DNA from: Roseovarius arcticus
GTDB lineage: Bacteria; Pseudomonadota; Alphaproteobacteria; Rhodobacterales; Rhodobacteraceae
NCBI RefSeq assembly: GCF_006125015.1
Contig: NZ_SZZN01000001.1
Coordinates: 4,037,875 to 4,101,874, forward strand
Length of the DNA: 64,000 nucleotides
Reading direction: 5' to 3'
Shown in pieces: positions 53,520 through 63,543 of the stretch (the first letter of the stretch is position 1; each line of letters begins with the position of its first letter). The notes below the pieces were generated by a model. The model saw only the letters and a program-made list of their open reading frames with translations, did no database searches and was not told where the DNA came from. The position numbers and the translations under genes are program-made.

Positions 53520-54200
53520 ATGGACACAATATCAACTTTGGCAGGCGCCACGTCGGCTCCGTCAACCAGCACGGCTACGGCTGCGACGGCGCAGGCCGGG
53601 ACGACGCTGAATTCGGACTTCGAAACATTTCTTAAAATGTTGACCGCGCAGATGCAAAACCAAGATCCCCTCAATCCGGTGGATTCGACCGAATTCGCAT
53701 CACAGTTGGCGGCGTTTTCTACGGTGGAGCAGCAGGTGCGGACCAATGATCTTCTGACAGGGCTTGGCACGCAGCTAGGCATTTTGGGTATGGGTCAGTT
53801 GCAAGGCTGGGTGGGCATGAATGCCCGCGCCGAAATGCCGGTAGCATTTGATGGAAGCGCCGTTCCTTTGACATTGACGACGCAGCAAGGGACGGATCTG
53901 GCGCGGTTGGTAGTACGCGATGCCGCAGGCGGTATTGTGCAGGAACTTGATGTGCCCACCAGCGGGGGGGAGTTCAGTTGGTCAGGCCGCGACACCGCGG
54001 GAATCCTCCTTCCGGAGGGCACATACTCAATCTCCGTCGATTCGTTTCAAGGTGACGAACTGCTCGGAAGCAATCCGGTGACGGCGCAGGCGCGGATCGT
54101 TGAGGCGCGGCTTTCTGGCGGATCGACAGTGCTTGTCATGGCGGGAGGGCAGCAAGTCTCGGCAGCCAATATCCTGGGATTACGGAGCCCTGATTCCTGA
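53520..54200 (+). CDS. flgD: Flagellar hook assembly scaffold FlgD
   Basis: A 226-residue hook-capping protein. Its N-terminus has the FlgD signature FLKMLTAQMQNQDPLNPVDS followed by TEFASQLAAFSTVEQQVRTN. The C-terminal FlgD Ig/Tudor-like region includes FSWSGRDTAGILLPEGTYSI. It caps the growing hook so that FlgE can polymerise; FlgE is not in the window. ATG at 53520 follows AAAGGACG. A small hairpin (GGCGC/GCGCC) lies after its stop near 54250. Confidence 0.95.
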   Translation: MDTISTLAGATSAPSTSTATAATAQAGTTLNSDFETFLKMLTAQMQNQDPLNPVDSTEFASQLAAFSTVEQQVRTNDLLTGLGTQLGILGMGQLQGWVGMNARAEMPVAFDGSAVPLTLTTQQGTDLARLVVRDAAGGIVQELDVPTSGGEFSWSGRDTAGILLPEGTYSISVDSFQGDELLGSNPVTAQARIVEARLSGGSTVLVMAGGQQVSAANILGLRSPDS

Positions 54201-54464
54201 TCAGCGCAGGTGTTCATTCACGCTGTCTGAACGTGGAATAAAGGCGCATAAAAAGCGCCAGCTTGTGGCTGTTTTGCAACGTGAAAAGGGAGGCCTACTT
54301 GTATTATTATCAATATGTTAAGCTGATACTTCGTGGACATGCTGAAAATACCTTTTTGTAGGGCCGGACCTTACAAAAACAGTTCCACTGCGCAGGCGAT
54401 TGTGCAATGAATTGGTTGAGTCTGTGTGGGAGCGGATACCTTAAGATTGTAAATGGAGTACATA

Positions 54465-54671
54465 ATGAACAAGTTTTCGACTTTTGCGGCCGTCGCTGCA
54501 CTCGCCATTGCCGCTGCAGCACCCGCTGTGGCACAGGACGTCAATCCTGATCCCTATGTCTCGTCGGCTGGTCCGGCAGTCTTCGGCGGACTGAGTGTAG
54601 GCCTCGTGGCCGCTGGTATCGCCGTCGCCATCATTGCTGTCGCTGCAGTCGAATCATCTGACGATACCTGA
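54465..54671 (+). CDS. Small secreted Ala/Gly-rich protein, YjbE-like
   Basis: A 68-residue protein with a signal peptide (KFSTFAAVAALAIAAAAPAVAQ), a short polar stretch and a second hydrophobic Gly/Val/Ala segment (GGLSVGLVAAGIAVAIIAVA) ending in ESSDDT. This architecture, next to yjbF and yjbH homologues, resembles YjbE of the exopolysaccharide operon yjbEFGH, although it is on the opposite strand. GGAG precedes ATG. A terminator follows. The name is by context; sequence similarity is limited. Confidence 0.65.
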   Translation: MNKFSTFAAVAALAIAAAAPAVAQDVNPDPYVSSAGPAVFGGLSVGLVAAGIAVAIIAVAAVESSDDT

Positions 54672-54706
54672 TTATAGACTGTACCTTTGCGGTGCACATT
54701 GATCAG

Positions 54707-54732
54707 AAAGGCGGTCCTTGGGCCGCCTTTTT
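54707..54732 (+). terminator. Intrinsic terminator of the YjbE-like gene
   Basis: AAAGGCGG and CCGCCTTT form an 8-base stem around an 8-base loop, with the final T-run extending past the stem. It starts 36 bases after the stop codon. Confidence 0.85.
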
Positions 54733-54822
54733 GCATTCAAACCCAACAGAATTTATATTTGGTACAATAGTGCCCGGCGTTCGGCGGAAAGGGCAGTCCG
54801 GCCCTCCCGGCCAGCCGCAGAC

Positions 54823-55503
54823 TTAGCGCAGGGATTGAATTGTCAGGTATCCGTTCAGAGGGCTATGCCACTGGCGTGATTGGACGATGCGGCCATTCGG
54901 GGCAACCTGATAGCTATTTGTAAAGTCGCCGCCGTCGCCTTGACACGTTTCGCTAACGGCTGTGACGGGGGTGTCAATCTCGGCCAGTTGCAAGTGGGCA
55001 GCCGCTCCGATCCGTATGGTGCAGTTGCTGACTTCTACGCGCGTCAGGTCCTCGCCATCAAGATACCGCATGACGCGCCGCCCGGTGCCATTCTGGCGTC
55101 CTGAAACCAAGGCATGAACCGCGCTGATATCGGCTGACATCACATCATTGCCGAGGCCGCGAGTCGCGTTGATCATACCAGCCCGCAGGGTCACCGCGCG
55201 CCGATCCTGCGTTCCGTAGGTCGCGTTGCCATTGTTCAACTCGATCTGCTGCATCACGGCCACGACCTTGCGCTTTGGCAAAGACACGATGATCAACGGG
55301 GCATCCGTCGACGCCATTGCTGTGGCCGCTTGAGCAGCAACTTGCTGAGCAGTCGGGGGCGCGTTCTTGTCGTCGCCGTTAAAGACCGAGTTGGCCATTG
55401 ATCTGATCGTTACCTGACGGTCTGGCGCATTCGAACAACTGGCCAACGCGGCAGCGCACGTCAGTCCAAAGGCTGCGCTGCGGCAAAGGGTACCTACGCT
55501 CAT
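54823..55503 (-). CDS. YjbF family lipoprotein
   Basis: A 226-residue protein with a lipoprotein signal (LTCAAALASC; Cys at residue 23). The mature part matches YjbF/GfcB: APLIIVSLPKRKVVAVMQQI, GTQDRRAVTLRAGMINATRG, and the late YQVAPNGRIVQSRQWHSPLN. YjbF acts with YjbH in export or modification of an exopolysaccharide at the outer membrane. Its start overlaps the yjbH stop by 4 bases. No YjbG homologue is present between them. Confidence 0.88.
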   Translation of the reverse strand: MSVGTLCRSAAFGLTCAAALASCSNAPDRQVTIRSMANSVFNGDDKNAPPTAQQVAAQAATAMASTDAPLIIVSLPKRKVVAVMQQIELNNGNATYGTQDRRAVTLRAGMINATRGLGNDVMSADISAVHALVSGRQNGTGRRVMRYLDGEDLTRVEVSNCTIRIGAAAHLQLAEIDTPVTAVSETCQGDGGDFTNSYQVAPNGRIVQSRQWHSPLNGYLTIQSLR

Positions 55504-57701
55504 CTCCAGAACCTCCCCCAGGTCTTGGCCAGTGACGGCGCATGGGTTTCCTTGATTTTATCATAAAGACGCCCATCGACGTCCAGACGCGCACCGCCAT
55601 CGCGCGACAGCGATTGCAAAACGGTGGTTGATTTCTGCAGCGTGGGCGAGCCGATCCCCCAAGCCAGCGGGATCTCGATACGGATACCTTTGTCGAACGA
55701 TCCCTCGCCGAATGTGGCCGAGCTGACATCCGTTTTGGTCGCATATGCGCCCACGCTCCAGCCATTGGCAAAAACGCGGTCCAGCGCAATGGTCGCGCCG
55801 TAATCGCCCGCTAGATAACGCCCGACGTCCACCTGCCCGTGAAATCCGTAGCCGATATCGTAATAGGCCGACAGATGTCCGTTCCACTCGGGAATGGTGC
55901 CTCCGTTCGTCCGGCGCGAGCGTAGGCCAAGCTGCTGGTCGAAATCGCGCGGCTGCACGTAATTTAGCTCGGCCCCTAGGGCGAGGCGGCTATCCACGGG
56001 CTTCCAAAGCACTTCTGCCGAGGCGCCCGCATACATGCGTTCCAGATAGCCGACAGTGAACCGGCTATAGAAATCCTGAGCCGGGCGACCATATTTCGCC
56101 AAGGTCAAGTGATCCAGCGTCGGTGTATCGGTTTGTGAGTAGAGCGCCACGTTCGAGCGGACGCGCGGCAGGCCGGAGGCGCCGGGTAACGCAACGCTGT
56201 CCAGATCACCAAACACCTTTTGGGATATTGATCCGGAGGCGACCCAGCCCGGCGCAAAGTGATATTTTGCCCGCGCCTGCACTCCCGCATTGGCGCGGAC
56301 CGGGTTATCCGGGTCGAACACGCTTAAGCGCAGGAAAGGCCCGATGCCATACTCAAAGCGTGAATAGGCATCCTCTGCCAGCACCACGCCGCTGGAATTG
56401 CGTAGTCCGTCGTCGATGTTGGTCGCGGTCAGCATGGCGGTGGCGGGTGCGTGTTCAAGCCTCTCAAGGTCTGAGCGGCGGAAGGTGGCAGAGCCGGCAG
56501 GCATTCCCTCGACCATCTGCGTGATAGTGAACACCTCAACCGAGGCGGGCAGGCTGCGCGTCATCGCCCGCGCGGTCCGGCCTAAGGCCTGCGGGCGCTG
56601 GCCATAGCGATTGTTGCGAATCTGCACGTGGGCGCGTGTGCCGTTCAGCTCCATGCCGTGCAGCGCGATCCCTTCACGTTCCAGCAGCGACGCAAGCGTG
56701 GTGCGCGCGCTGGTGGTGCGTGCGGTATCTGCCGTCCAGCCCAGATCGGCAGCAGCGCCCGCAGCGCGCGGCGAGACGGGCAGCGGCGCGCCCTCTAATC
56801 CACCCTTCATCGCGGGGCTGCGCGGGTTCAGCGATATGGTGACCGACGCGCCAATCTCTTCACCATAGAGCGAGTATGCGTTGAACCGCAGCGCCTCACT
56901 GAGCTCATAGCTGGCGGTGAAATTGACCGACGACTTGCGGTTCAATGCGCCATCGCGCACCTCGCGGTCATACCCATCCGAGGAGTACTCGATCCCAAAA
57001 CTCAGCTTGTCCGTTGCGGCAAAGGATAGCCCGCCAAAGGCTGCGACATCGCCACGAAACCAGCGGTCATACGTCGGAATTCCGCCCTCACCCAGCAGCG
57101 ATGTGGGCCGCGTGCCGGTACTGCCAAAGGCGCCGCTGCTACCCAGCCGTCCCCAGCCGATTCCACCCGTCACACGCAGTCGTTTGCCAATGGATTTCGT
57201 CGCGACTAAGTATTCGCCGCCATAAACGCCGGTGCCGATGAAATCCTGAAATCCGATGGCAATGGCGGGAACATATTGGCCTTCATTTAACAGGCGAAAC
57301 CGCAAATCAAAGCTGCGATCATAGAGCGTGCTGAAGGTCGGCCGCCCCGGATCGGCGGCAAGGCCCCCGATACCTGAGTAGCGAAAGCTGGCCGACAGGC
57401 GCGGCAGAACCTGAAAGGTCAGCGTCGTGCGCGTCGTCATGTTGTTGCCGGTGCCGTAGAATGACACGGTCGTCGAAAGCTGGCTATCGGGCGCCATTTC
57501 GGCGGTCGGCATGTCGATCAGTCCGCCGGGTGTGCCATAGATATTCGTCTGCGTCGTGGTCAGATTAGCCGTTGCTGGATCGGGGGAGATGCTGGCGGTC
57601 AGATCACGGGCGTTCTGGCCGCCGACAGTTTGCGCGTGTGCGACCGAAGCACTGAGGGCGAGGGTGGCAAATACCGCGGCGATAGGATGTTTGCAGGTCA
57701 C
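55500..57701 (-). CDS. YjbH domain-containing outer-membrane protein
   Basis: A 733-residue protein with a signal peptide (IAAVFATLALSASVAHAQT). Its N-terminal YjbH domain begins NIYGTPGGLIDMPTAEMAPD, followed by many alternating beta strands typical of a beta-barrel (LRVTGGIGWGRLG, LSFGIEYSSDGYDRE) and the ending AWGIGSPTLQKSTTVLQSLS and KTWGRFWR. YjbH/GfcD proteins are outer-membrane barrels thought to pass exopolysaccharide. It is the first gene of the yjbH-yjbF pair. Confidence 0.9.
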   Translation of the reverse strand: MTCKHPIAAVFATLALSASVAHAQTVGGQNARDLTASISPDPATANLTTTQTNIYGTPGGLIDMPTAEMAPDSQLSTTVSFYGTGNNMTTRTTLTFQVLPRLSASFRYSGIGGLAADPGRPTFSTLYDRSFDLRFRLLNEGQYVPAIAIGFQDFIGTGVYGGEYLVATKSIGKRLRVTGGIGWGRLGSSGAFGSTGTRPTSLLGEGGIPTYDRWFRGDVAAFGGLSFAATDKLSFGIEYSSDGYDREVRDGALNRKSSVNFTASYELSEALRFNAYSLYGEEIGASVTISLNPRSPAMKGGLEGAPLPVSPRAAGAAADLGWTADTARTTSARTTLASLLEREGIALHGMELNGTRAHVQIRNNRYGQRPQALGRTARAMTRSLPASVEVFTITQMVEGMPAGSATFRRSDLERLEHAPATAMLTATNIDDGLRNSSGVVLAEDAYSRFEYGIGPFLRLSVFDPDNPVRANAGVQARAKYHFAPGWVASGSISQKVFGDLDSVALPGASGLPRVRSNVALYSQTDTPTLDHLTLAKYGRPAQDFYSRFTVGYLERMYAGASAEVLWKPVDSRLALGAELNYVQPRDFDQQLGLRSRRTNGGTIPEWNGHLSAYYDIGYGFHGQVDVGRYLAGDYGATIALDRVFANGWSVGAYATKTDVSSATFGEGSFDKGIRIEIPLAWGIGSPTLQKSTTVLQSLSRDGGARLDVDGRLYDKIKETHAPSLAKTWGRFWR

Positions 57702-57820
57702 TTTGATCCCTCGTGCGGCGCATAATTTTTTCGGACACTACGCAGGGGTCCGAAAAAACAACAGGCCTTTTGCGCGGATCTAGCACACTTTTAACGCGAG
57801 CGTTGCGCGTGCGCCGGATG

Positions 57821-59356
57821 TCAGCCCAGATGACCGATCGCAATGGTAAGCACCGCGCCCAAAGCGATGCCGCCGACGCCCCAAAGGGCCAGATCGCGAC
57901 GTCTGAGTGGTGGTATTTCGGCCGGAGGTGGCGCTGCGCTGCGCATAATAGCAGTTTCCACCAACTGGGGAAGGCGCGGACCAAAGCGCGCCAGAACGGC
58001 CAGCGTTTTGCCGAGGCTCTGGGCGACGGCGCGCGGGCCCAACGCTTGGCGGATGTAGTCCTCAACCACAGGTTTTGCGACTTGCCAGATGTTGATCTGT
58101 GGGTTCAGCGAGCGCGCGACGCCCTCCACCACGACCATGGTCCGTTGCAAAAGGATCAGCTCGGTCCGCGTTTCCATGCCGAACCGTTCCGTGACCTCAA
58201 ACAGATAGCTTAAAAGGCTACCCATACTGATACGACTGGCGTCCATGCCGAAAATCGGCTCGCCTACTGCGCGCAGCGCGCGAGCAAACTCATCCACATC
58301 GCGGTCGGGCGGCACGTAGCCGGCCTCAAAATGTACCTCGGCGACGCGTTGATAATCTCGCTTGATAAAGCCATAGAGAATCTCGGCATAGACGCGCCTC
58401 GTATACTCATCGATATGGCCCATGATGCCGAAATCGTAGATGATGATATTGGCGTTCGGCGCAACCTTAAGGTTTCCTTGATGCATGTCGGCGTGGAAGT
58501 AGCCGTCGCGCAACGCGTGGTTGAGAAAGAGTTGCAACACTCTGTCGCCCAGCAGAATTCGGTCATGGCCAGCGGCATCGATGGCATCATTATCGCCCAG
58601 CGGCACGCCGTCTGCCCACTCCATCGTCATCACGCGGCGACTTGACAGATCCCACTTGATGCTGGGCAGTTGGACACCTTCGTCGCCTTTGATGTTGGCC
58701 TCGAATTCCGAAGCCGATGATGCCTCTAGCCGCAGATCCAGCTCACCCATGACGACGCCCTCGAAATGGGCGATCACTTCCGTCGGATGCAGGCGGCGGG
58801 ACGACGGTGACAGCAGTTCAATTATGCTTGCGGCAAAGTAAAATGCGTCGATATCCACACGAAACGCGCGTTCGATGCCGGGGCGCAATACCTTGATCGC
58901 GACCGCCTCGCCGGTATCCTTAAGGCGCGCTTTATGGACCTGCGCAATGGACGCGGCAGCGACTGCTGGACTGAAGTCGTCGAACATCGCCTCTACCGGC
59001 GCGCCGAGTTCGGCCTCGATGCTGGCCTTGGCATCCGCGATGGGGAACGGGGGCAGTTTGTCTTGCAACACGCGCATCTGCGCGGCTAATTCGCCGCCCA
59101 CCAGATCGGGGCGCGTCGACAGGATTTGGCCGAACTTGATATAGGCGGGGCCCAGAGCCGTCAGTGCGCGGGTTGCGGGCGGCATCGCCGGGTCGCCCTT
59201 GGCGCCCAGCCATTTGAACGGCCAAGCAATGAAGCGCAGCGTGCCTCGCACCAGTGGCGGCGCATCCAGCGCATCCATGACGACCGCCATAGCGCCAGTA
59301 CGTTCCAGTGTAGCGCCGGTGCGTATCAGGCGGATAATGTTGTGCGGCCCGCGCAT
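57821..59356 (-). CDS. ubiB: Ubiquinone biosynthesis protein kinase-like UbiB
   Basis: A 511-residue ADCK/UbiB atypical kinase with the KxGQ motif in YIKFGQILSTRPDL, an Ala-rich loop VAAASIAQVHKARL, the HADMHQGN catalytic loop, IYDFGIMG and C-terminal membrane helices (LALWGVGGIALGAVLTIAIG). It supports ubiquinone biosynthesis, possibly by moving lipid intermediates. ATG at 59356 lies 4 bases after the ubiE stop; a longer start at 59392 would overlap ubiE. ubiE-ubiB form an operon. Confidence 0.95.
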   Translation of the reverse strand: MRGPHNIIRLIRTGATLERTGAMAVVMDALDAPPLVRGTLRFIAWPFKWLGAKGDPAMPPATRALTALGPAYIKFGQILSTRPDLVGGELAAQMRVLQDKLPPFPIADAKASIEAELGAPVEAMFDDFSPAVAAASIAQVHKARLKDTGEAVAIKVLRPGIERAFRVDIDAFYFAASIIELLSPSSRRLHPTEVIAHFEGVVMGELDLRLEASSASEFEANIKGDEGVQLPSIKWDLSSRRVMTMEWADGVPLGDNDAIDAAGHDRILLGDRVLQLFLNHALRDGYFHADMHQGNLKVAPNANIIIYDFGIMGHIDEYTRRVYAEILYGFIKRDYQRVAEVHFEAGYVPPDRDVDEFARALRAVGEPIFGMDASRISMGSLLSYLFEVTERFGMETRTELILLQRTMVVVEGVARSLNPQINIWQVAKPVVEDYIRQALGPRAVAQSLGKTLAVLARFGPRLPQLVETAIMRSAAPPPAEIPPLRRRDLALWGVGGIALGAVLTIAIGHLG

Positions 59357-59360
59357 GGCT

Positions 59361-60104
59361 CTACAGCTTCCAGCCAGAGTGGAGGCACGCAATCCCCATG
59401 CTCAAGTTGCGGTACTTGGCATTACCGAATCCGGCCTTTTTCACCATGCCTAGGAACGTCTCCTGATCGGGAAACTGGCGAATGGATTCGACGAGGTATT
59501 GATAGCTGTCACGATCCCCAGCAACAGCCTGACCCATTCGCGGAATGACGTTGAAGCTGTAGAGGTCATAGGCCTTTTGCATCATCTCGTTTGGGATCTG
59601 GCTGAATTCCAGCACCATCAGGCGCCCGCCGGGGCGCAGCACGCGGTAGGCTTCGTTCAGCGCCTCTTGCGGGCGCGTCACATTCCGAATGCCAAAGCTA
59701 ATCGTGTAGACGTCAAAGGAGTTATCCTCGAACGGCAGCGCCATCGCGTCGCCCACAACCCAGTCAAGGCTTGCTGCCATGGCGTCCGCCTCTGCGCGCT
59801 TGCGACCCTCGATCAGCATCGGCTCGGTCAAGTCTAGCACTGTGGCGTGGCCGCTGCCCGCACGTTTTAGAAAACGGAATGCAATATCGCCAGTCCCGCC
59901 CGCTACATCCAGCAGTTGCTGACCAGGGCGCGGCGCCAGCCAATCCATCATCGCATCCTTCCAGACACGGTGGATGCCGAGGCTCATCACATCGTTCATT
60001 ACATCGTATTTACTGGCGACCGAGCCAAAGACACCGCGCACGCGGCCTGCCTTTTCATTCTCGGGAATGTCCTGAAATCCGAAATGGGTGGTGTTTTCGC
60101 TCAT
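59361..60104 (-). CDS. ubiE: Bifunctional demethylmenaquinone/2-methoxy-6-polyprenyl-benzoquinol methylase
   Basis: A 247-residue class I methyltransferase with [20 protein letters not shown], the AdoMet site [16 protein letters not shown] and the UbiE signature [20 protein letters not shown], which performs the C-methylation step of ubiquinone synthesis. ATG at 60104 was chosen because the protein then starts [18 protein letters not shown]. The frame continues far upstream to 60416, but that part is antisense to mutM. Confidence 0.96.
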   Translation of the reverse strand: MSENTTHFGFQDIPENEKAGRVRGVFGSVASKYDVMNDVMSLGIHRVWKDAMMDWLAPRPGQQLLDVAGGTGDIAFRFLKRAGSGHATVLDLTEPMLIEGRKRAEADAMAASLDWVVGDAMALPFEDNSFDVYTISFGIRNVTRPQEALNEAYRVLRPGGRLMVLEFSQIPNEMMQKAYDLYSFNVIPRMGQAVAGDRDSYQYLVESIRQFPDQETFLGMVKKAGFGNAKYRNLSMGIACLHSGWKL

Positions 60105-60189
60105 CGCTCTTGCCTTGCGTCGGTTCAGTCCCTTGTTATAGGGCGCAAGGCCACAGACACAATGCGGCGCTTTTGTAAGAGGCCAAGTC

Positions 60190-61041
60190 ATGCCCGAATT
60201 ACCCGAAGTTGAAACAGTGCGGCGCGGCCTTGCCCCTGTGATGGAGGGTGCCGTCATTGCGCGCGCCGATGTGAATAGGCCAAACCTGCGCTGGCCCTTC
60301 CCACCGGACATGGCCGCGCGGCTAACGGGACAGCGCATTCTGCGCCTGCGGCGCCGGTCGAAATATATCTTGGCGGATCTGGAGTCTGGCGAGACTTTGT
60401 TGATCCATCTCGGCATGTCGGGCCGGATGCTGATCTCGGGCGATGCTCTGGGCCAGTTTGTGCACGACCACCCCGCGCCTGAAAAGCACGATCACGTCGT
60501 CTTTCACATGCACAATGGTGCGCGCATTACCTTTAACGATCCCCGCCGATTTGGCGCGATGGATGTGTTTTCCACGATTGGCGCCGACGATCACGCCCTG
60601 CTGGCTAAGCTGGGGCCAGAGCCGCTGGGCAACCATTTTGACGAGGCATATTTTGCCGCCGCGCTGGATGGTAAGAATACGCCGATCAAGTCAGCCCTGC
60701 TGGACCAGCGCATCGTGGCGGGACTTGGCAATATATATGTGTGCGAGGCGCTGTTTCGCGCGGGCATATCGCCGCGAAAGCGGGCGGGCAATCTAAGCGC
60801 GCGCCGCGCCGGCAGCCTGGTGCCTATCATTCGCACTGTATTGATGGATGCGATCGAGGCCGGGGGATCGTCCTTGCGTGATTTCAAGCAGACGGACGGC
60901 GAGTTGGGATACTTTCAGCACCGCTTTGATGTCTATGGCCGAGAAGGGCAGCCGTGTCGCCGTGTGGGATGTCGCGGGACTGTGGGGCGCGTCGTGCAAT
61001 CGGGGCGTTCCAGCTTCTATTGCGGTGGGTGCCAGCGCTAG
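60190..61041 (+). CDS. mutM: Formamidopyrimidine-DNA glycosylase
   Basis: A 283-residue base-excision repair enzyme that removes 8-oxoguanine. The N-terminal catalytic Pro and Glu are in [14 protein letters not shown]; conserved features include [21 protein letters not shown] and [18 protein letters not shown]. The C-terminal zinc finger has four Cys (PCRRVGC and FYCGGCQR). It is divergent from ubiE with 85 bases between them. Confidence 0.96.
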   Translation: MPELPEVETVRRGLAPVMEGAVIARADVNRPNLRWPFPPDMAARLTGQRILRLRRRSKYILADLESGETLLIHLGMSGRMLISGDALGQFVHDHPAPEKHDHVVFHMHNGARITFNDPRRFGAMDVFSTIGADDHALLAKLGPEPLGNHFDEAYFAAALDGKNTPIKSALLDQRIVAGLGNIYVCEALFRAGISPRKRAGNLSARRAGSLVPIIRTVLMDAIEAGGSSLRDFKQTDGELGYFQHRFDVYGREGQPCRRVGCRGTVGRVVQSGRSSFYCGGCQR

Positions 61042-61142
61042 ATGCGACTACCTGCGCGGCGCGCGAGGGCAAAGATGGGTTGATCCGCACCGCCGGGGTG
61101 GTAAGAATGCTCGTCTGACAGAACCAAGCGAAAGCATTTTTT

Positions 61143-61919
61143 ATGGCCTATGAGACGATCATCGTCGAAGTAGATGACCACATCGCGGAAATCACCCTCA
61201 ACCGCCCGGATGCCCTTAATGCGCTGAACGAACAGTTGCTGGGCGAACTGGTCACTGCTCTGCAGGAAGCGCAAGGCAACGACAAAGTGCGCTGCATCAT
61301 CCTGACCGGATCGGACAAGGCATTTGCCGCTGGTGCCGACGTCAAGATGATGGCGGGAAAAACGTTCGTCGAGATGTTCTCGGAGGATTTCTTTGGCGCG
61401 CAGCACGACGCGATTACCCGCATCCGCAAGCCAATCATCGCCGCCGTTTCAGGCTATGCGCTGGGCGGTGGGTGCGAATTGGCGATGATGTGCGATTTCA
61501 TCATTGCGTCTGATACCGCTAAATTTGGCCAGCCTGAGATCAATCTGGGAATCATGGCGGGCCTTGGTGGATCGCAGCGCCTTACCCGTTTTATTGGCAA
61601 AGCCAAGGCGATGGACATGAACCTGACGGGCCGCTTTATGGATGCGGACGAGGCCGAGCGGGCAGGGCTGGTCAGTCGCGTCGTCCCGGTCAAGAAATTG
61701 GCTGAGGAAGCTAGGGCCGCCGCTGGAAAGATCGCTGAGAAGTCGATGATCTCGGTTGTGGCCGTCAAAGAGGCAGTCAACCGCAGCTATGAGACGACGC
61801 TGAGCGAGGGTCTTTTGTTCGAACGGCGCGTGTTTCACTCACTATTCGCAACCGAGGATCAGGCCGAGGGCATGGCCGCGTTCATGGAAAAGCGGCAGGC
61901 GCAGTTCCGCGACAAGTAA
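61143..61919 (+). CDS. Enoyl-CoA hydratase
   Basis: A 258-residue crotonase-fold enzyme of fatty acid beta-oxidation. The oxyanion-hole region is [16 protein letters not shown]. The two catalytic Glu lie in [12 protein letters not shown] and [20 protein letters not shown]. Length and motifs match short-chain enoyl-CoA hydratase. The ribosome-binding site is weak (AAGCGAAAG before a T-run). The gene between mutM and rpsT/dnaA is a conserved neighbour in this bacterial group. Confidence 0.95.
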   Translation: MAYETIIVEVDDHIAEITLNRPDALNALNEQLLGELVTALQEAQGNDKVRCIILTGSDKAFAAGADVKMMAGKTFVEMFSEDFFGAQHDAITRIRKPIIAAVSGYALGGGCELAMMCDFIIASDTAKFGQPEINLGIMAGLGGSQRLTRFIGKAKAMDMNLTGRFMDADEAERAGLVSRVVPVKKLAEEARAAAGKIAEKSMISVVAVKEAVNRSYETTLSEGLLFERRVFHSLFATEDQAEGMAAFMEKRQAQFRDK

Positions 61920-61944
61920 TCCTGCCAAGCTACGCTGGACTGAA

Positions 61945-62982
61945 TTACGCCGGGCGCAAAAGCCTGCCGCGCCGGTCGGTGACACAAACGCGCGCAGCAA
62001 GCATCGCGTCCTGTGCCGCAACGGCGATGCCTAACACCTGCATCTCATCGCGTGTCTCGGACGCACCTTTGCCGCCGATTAGATAGCTTTCGCTCAGTAG
62101 TCCATCGCCCCAGATCACCTCGTGTCGATCAAAGGCGAGGTGGTAGTAGGTCACACCAATAGCGGTGTGATTTGGCCTGATAGACGCGTCGTTTGCTAGC
62201 TTGTGGGCGGGCACCAGTACTTCGTCTTCACCGAAAAACAGCATGGCGCGCCAGTCGGAAATTAGTATCCTGTGCTGCGGCGAAAGCGCGGTATCGCGGT
62301 AGGGCAGGCCCGGTCCGAAGGCATCGCGCATGATGCGGATTGGTCGAAACTCAGGATGGCTCGCCAGTACCGCAGCCGGCAGATAAGTGCGACCGATCCA
62401 GCGGATCTGCTGCGCACCGTGATCTGCGGTCTTCACTAGATCACCCGCCGACAGTGTCTCGATCTGGACCGCGCCGGATGGTGTGTCGATCTGTGTGCCG
62501 GCAGTAAAGCAGGGCGGAGTGGCAAGCGCTGCGACCGGACGGCTGGAACCCTCGGACGTGCTGATCACGGTCAAGGGCACACCTTGCGGAGGAAAGCCGC
62601 CGACGCCGCCGACGAAGGCGAGCCCCTCGACCGTGGCGTACGCCGGCCCGCCGCCGCCTTCGTTAATGTTAAAACCGATCAGTTGATATTCTGTGCCGCT
62701 GGGATCGCGCACGGTCACTTGATATTCCGCCTCTACTACGCGGCCCTGGGCATAGGATTGCCCGTCAAATGTCTGCGCTGTCTGAAGGGTTTGCGAGGTG
62801 TCGTTGTCCTCGAAATTGGCATCGTCATCATTGATGCTTACGGGGGTCCACGCGTTCGAGTTCAATGTAATGGTGCGGCCCGCCAAGTGGCTGCCGTCAC
62901 CTTGAGTGACACCAGACAACTGGCTGCCGCCTGAGACGGTGATCTTAGATTGCCCAAGGGCGTATATCGTTTGTACCGGCAT
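61945..62982 (-). CDS. Hint-domain-containing protein
   Basis: A 345-residue protein with a beta-rich N-terminal part (IYALGQSKITVSGGSQLSGV, TITLNSNAWTPVSINDDDAN) and a C-terminal Hedgehog/intein-type Hint domain. The Hint domain starts at PCFTAGTQIDTPSGAVQIET and includes LSPQHRILISDWRAMLFFGE and VTYYHLAFDRHEVIWGDGLL. Rhodobacterales carry many such secreted or cell-surface Hint proteins, often exported by type I systems; their function is unclear. The start is ambiguous (62982 or 62991). It is convergent with the enoyl-CoA hydratase and divergent from rpsT. Confidence 0.85.
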   Translation of the reverse strand: MPVQTIYALGQSKITVSGGSQLSGVTQGDGSHLAGRTITLNSNAWTPVSINDDDANFEDNDTSQTLQTAQTFDGQSYAQGRVVEAEYQVTVRDPSGTEYQLIGFNINEGGGGPAYATVEGLAFVGGVGGFPPQGVPLTVISTSEGSSRPVAALATPPCFTAGTQIDTPSGAVQIETLSAGDLVKTADHGAQQIRWIGRTYLPAAVLASHPEFRPIRIMRDAFGPGLPYRDTALSPQHRILISDWRAMLFFGEDEVLVPAHKLANDASIRPNHTAIGVTYYHLAFDRHEVIWGDGLLSESYLIGGKGASETRDEMQVLGIAVAAQDAMLAARVCVTDRRGRLLRPA

Positions 62983-63232
62983 CGCGCGCATCCACCTTAT
63001 AACAGGTCCACCTGAGTAGCGTGCAATTCGGGCATAAATACGTTGCTGGTACGTCGCACGCCGGCGTTGCGCTGGGTGCTTGCATTCCTGCCGCATCCGC
63101 CTTAGTGACCACGGTCATACATGCGCGCGATGCCCGCTCAGGCAAGAATCACTTTGGACCTGTCCAAAGTCCCGGTCTGGCGTTGGCGCGCTTTCATATT
63201 CGATACCGAACCAGATTAAGGAAACGATTCTC

Positions 63233-63502
63233 ATGGCAAATACGCCACAGTCAAAAAAACGCGCACGTCAGAACGAGACCCGCATGGCCGTCAACAAGAC
63301 ACGCCGTTCGCGCATCCGTACCTACCTTCGCAAGGTTGAAGAAGCGATCGCCTCGGGCGATCAGGAGGCCGCAGCAGCAGCGCTGCGCGTCGCCCAGCCC
63401 GAGCTGATGCGCGGCGTGTCGCGTGGCATTTTTCACAAGAATACCGCCTCGCGCAAGATGTCGCGCCTGTCCAGCCGTGTTAAGTCGCTGGGCAAAGCCT
63501 GA
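63233..63502 (+). CDS. rpsT: 30S ribosomal protein S20
   Basis: An 89-residue basic, helical 16S rRNA-binding protein, [20 protein letters not shown] through [15 protein letters not shown] to [23 protein letters not shown] at 63233 follows AAGGAAA; the frame continues upstream without family similarity. It is followed by a strong terminator. In Rhodobacterales it usually lies just upstream of dnaA, consistent with the end of this window. Confidence 0.97.
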   Translation: MANTPQSKKRARQNETRMAVNKTRRSRIRTYLRKVEEAIASGDQEAAAAALRVAQPELMRGVSRGIFHKNTASRKMSRLSSRVKSLGKA

Positions 63503-63543
63503 ATTAACCCTAGGGGCGCTTAAGCGCCTGACTATTAACTATA

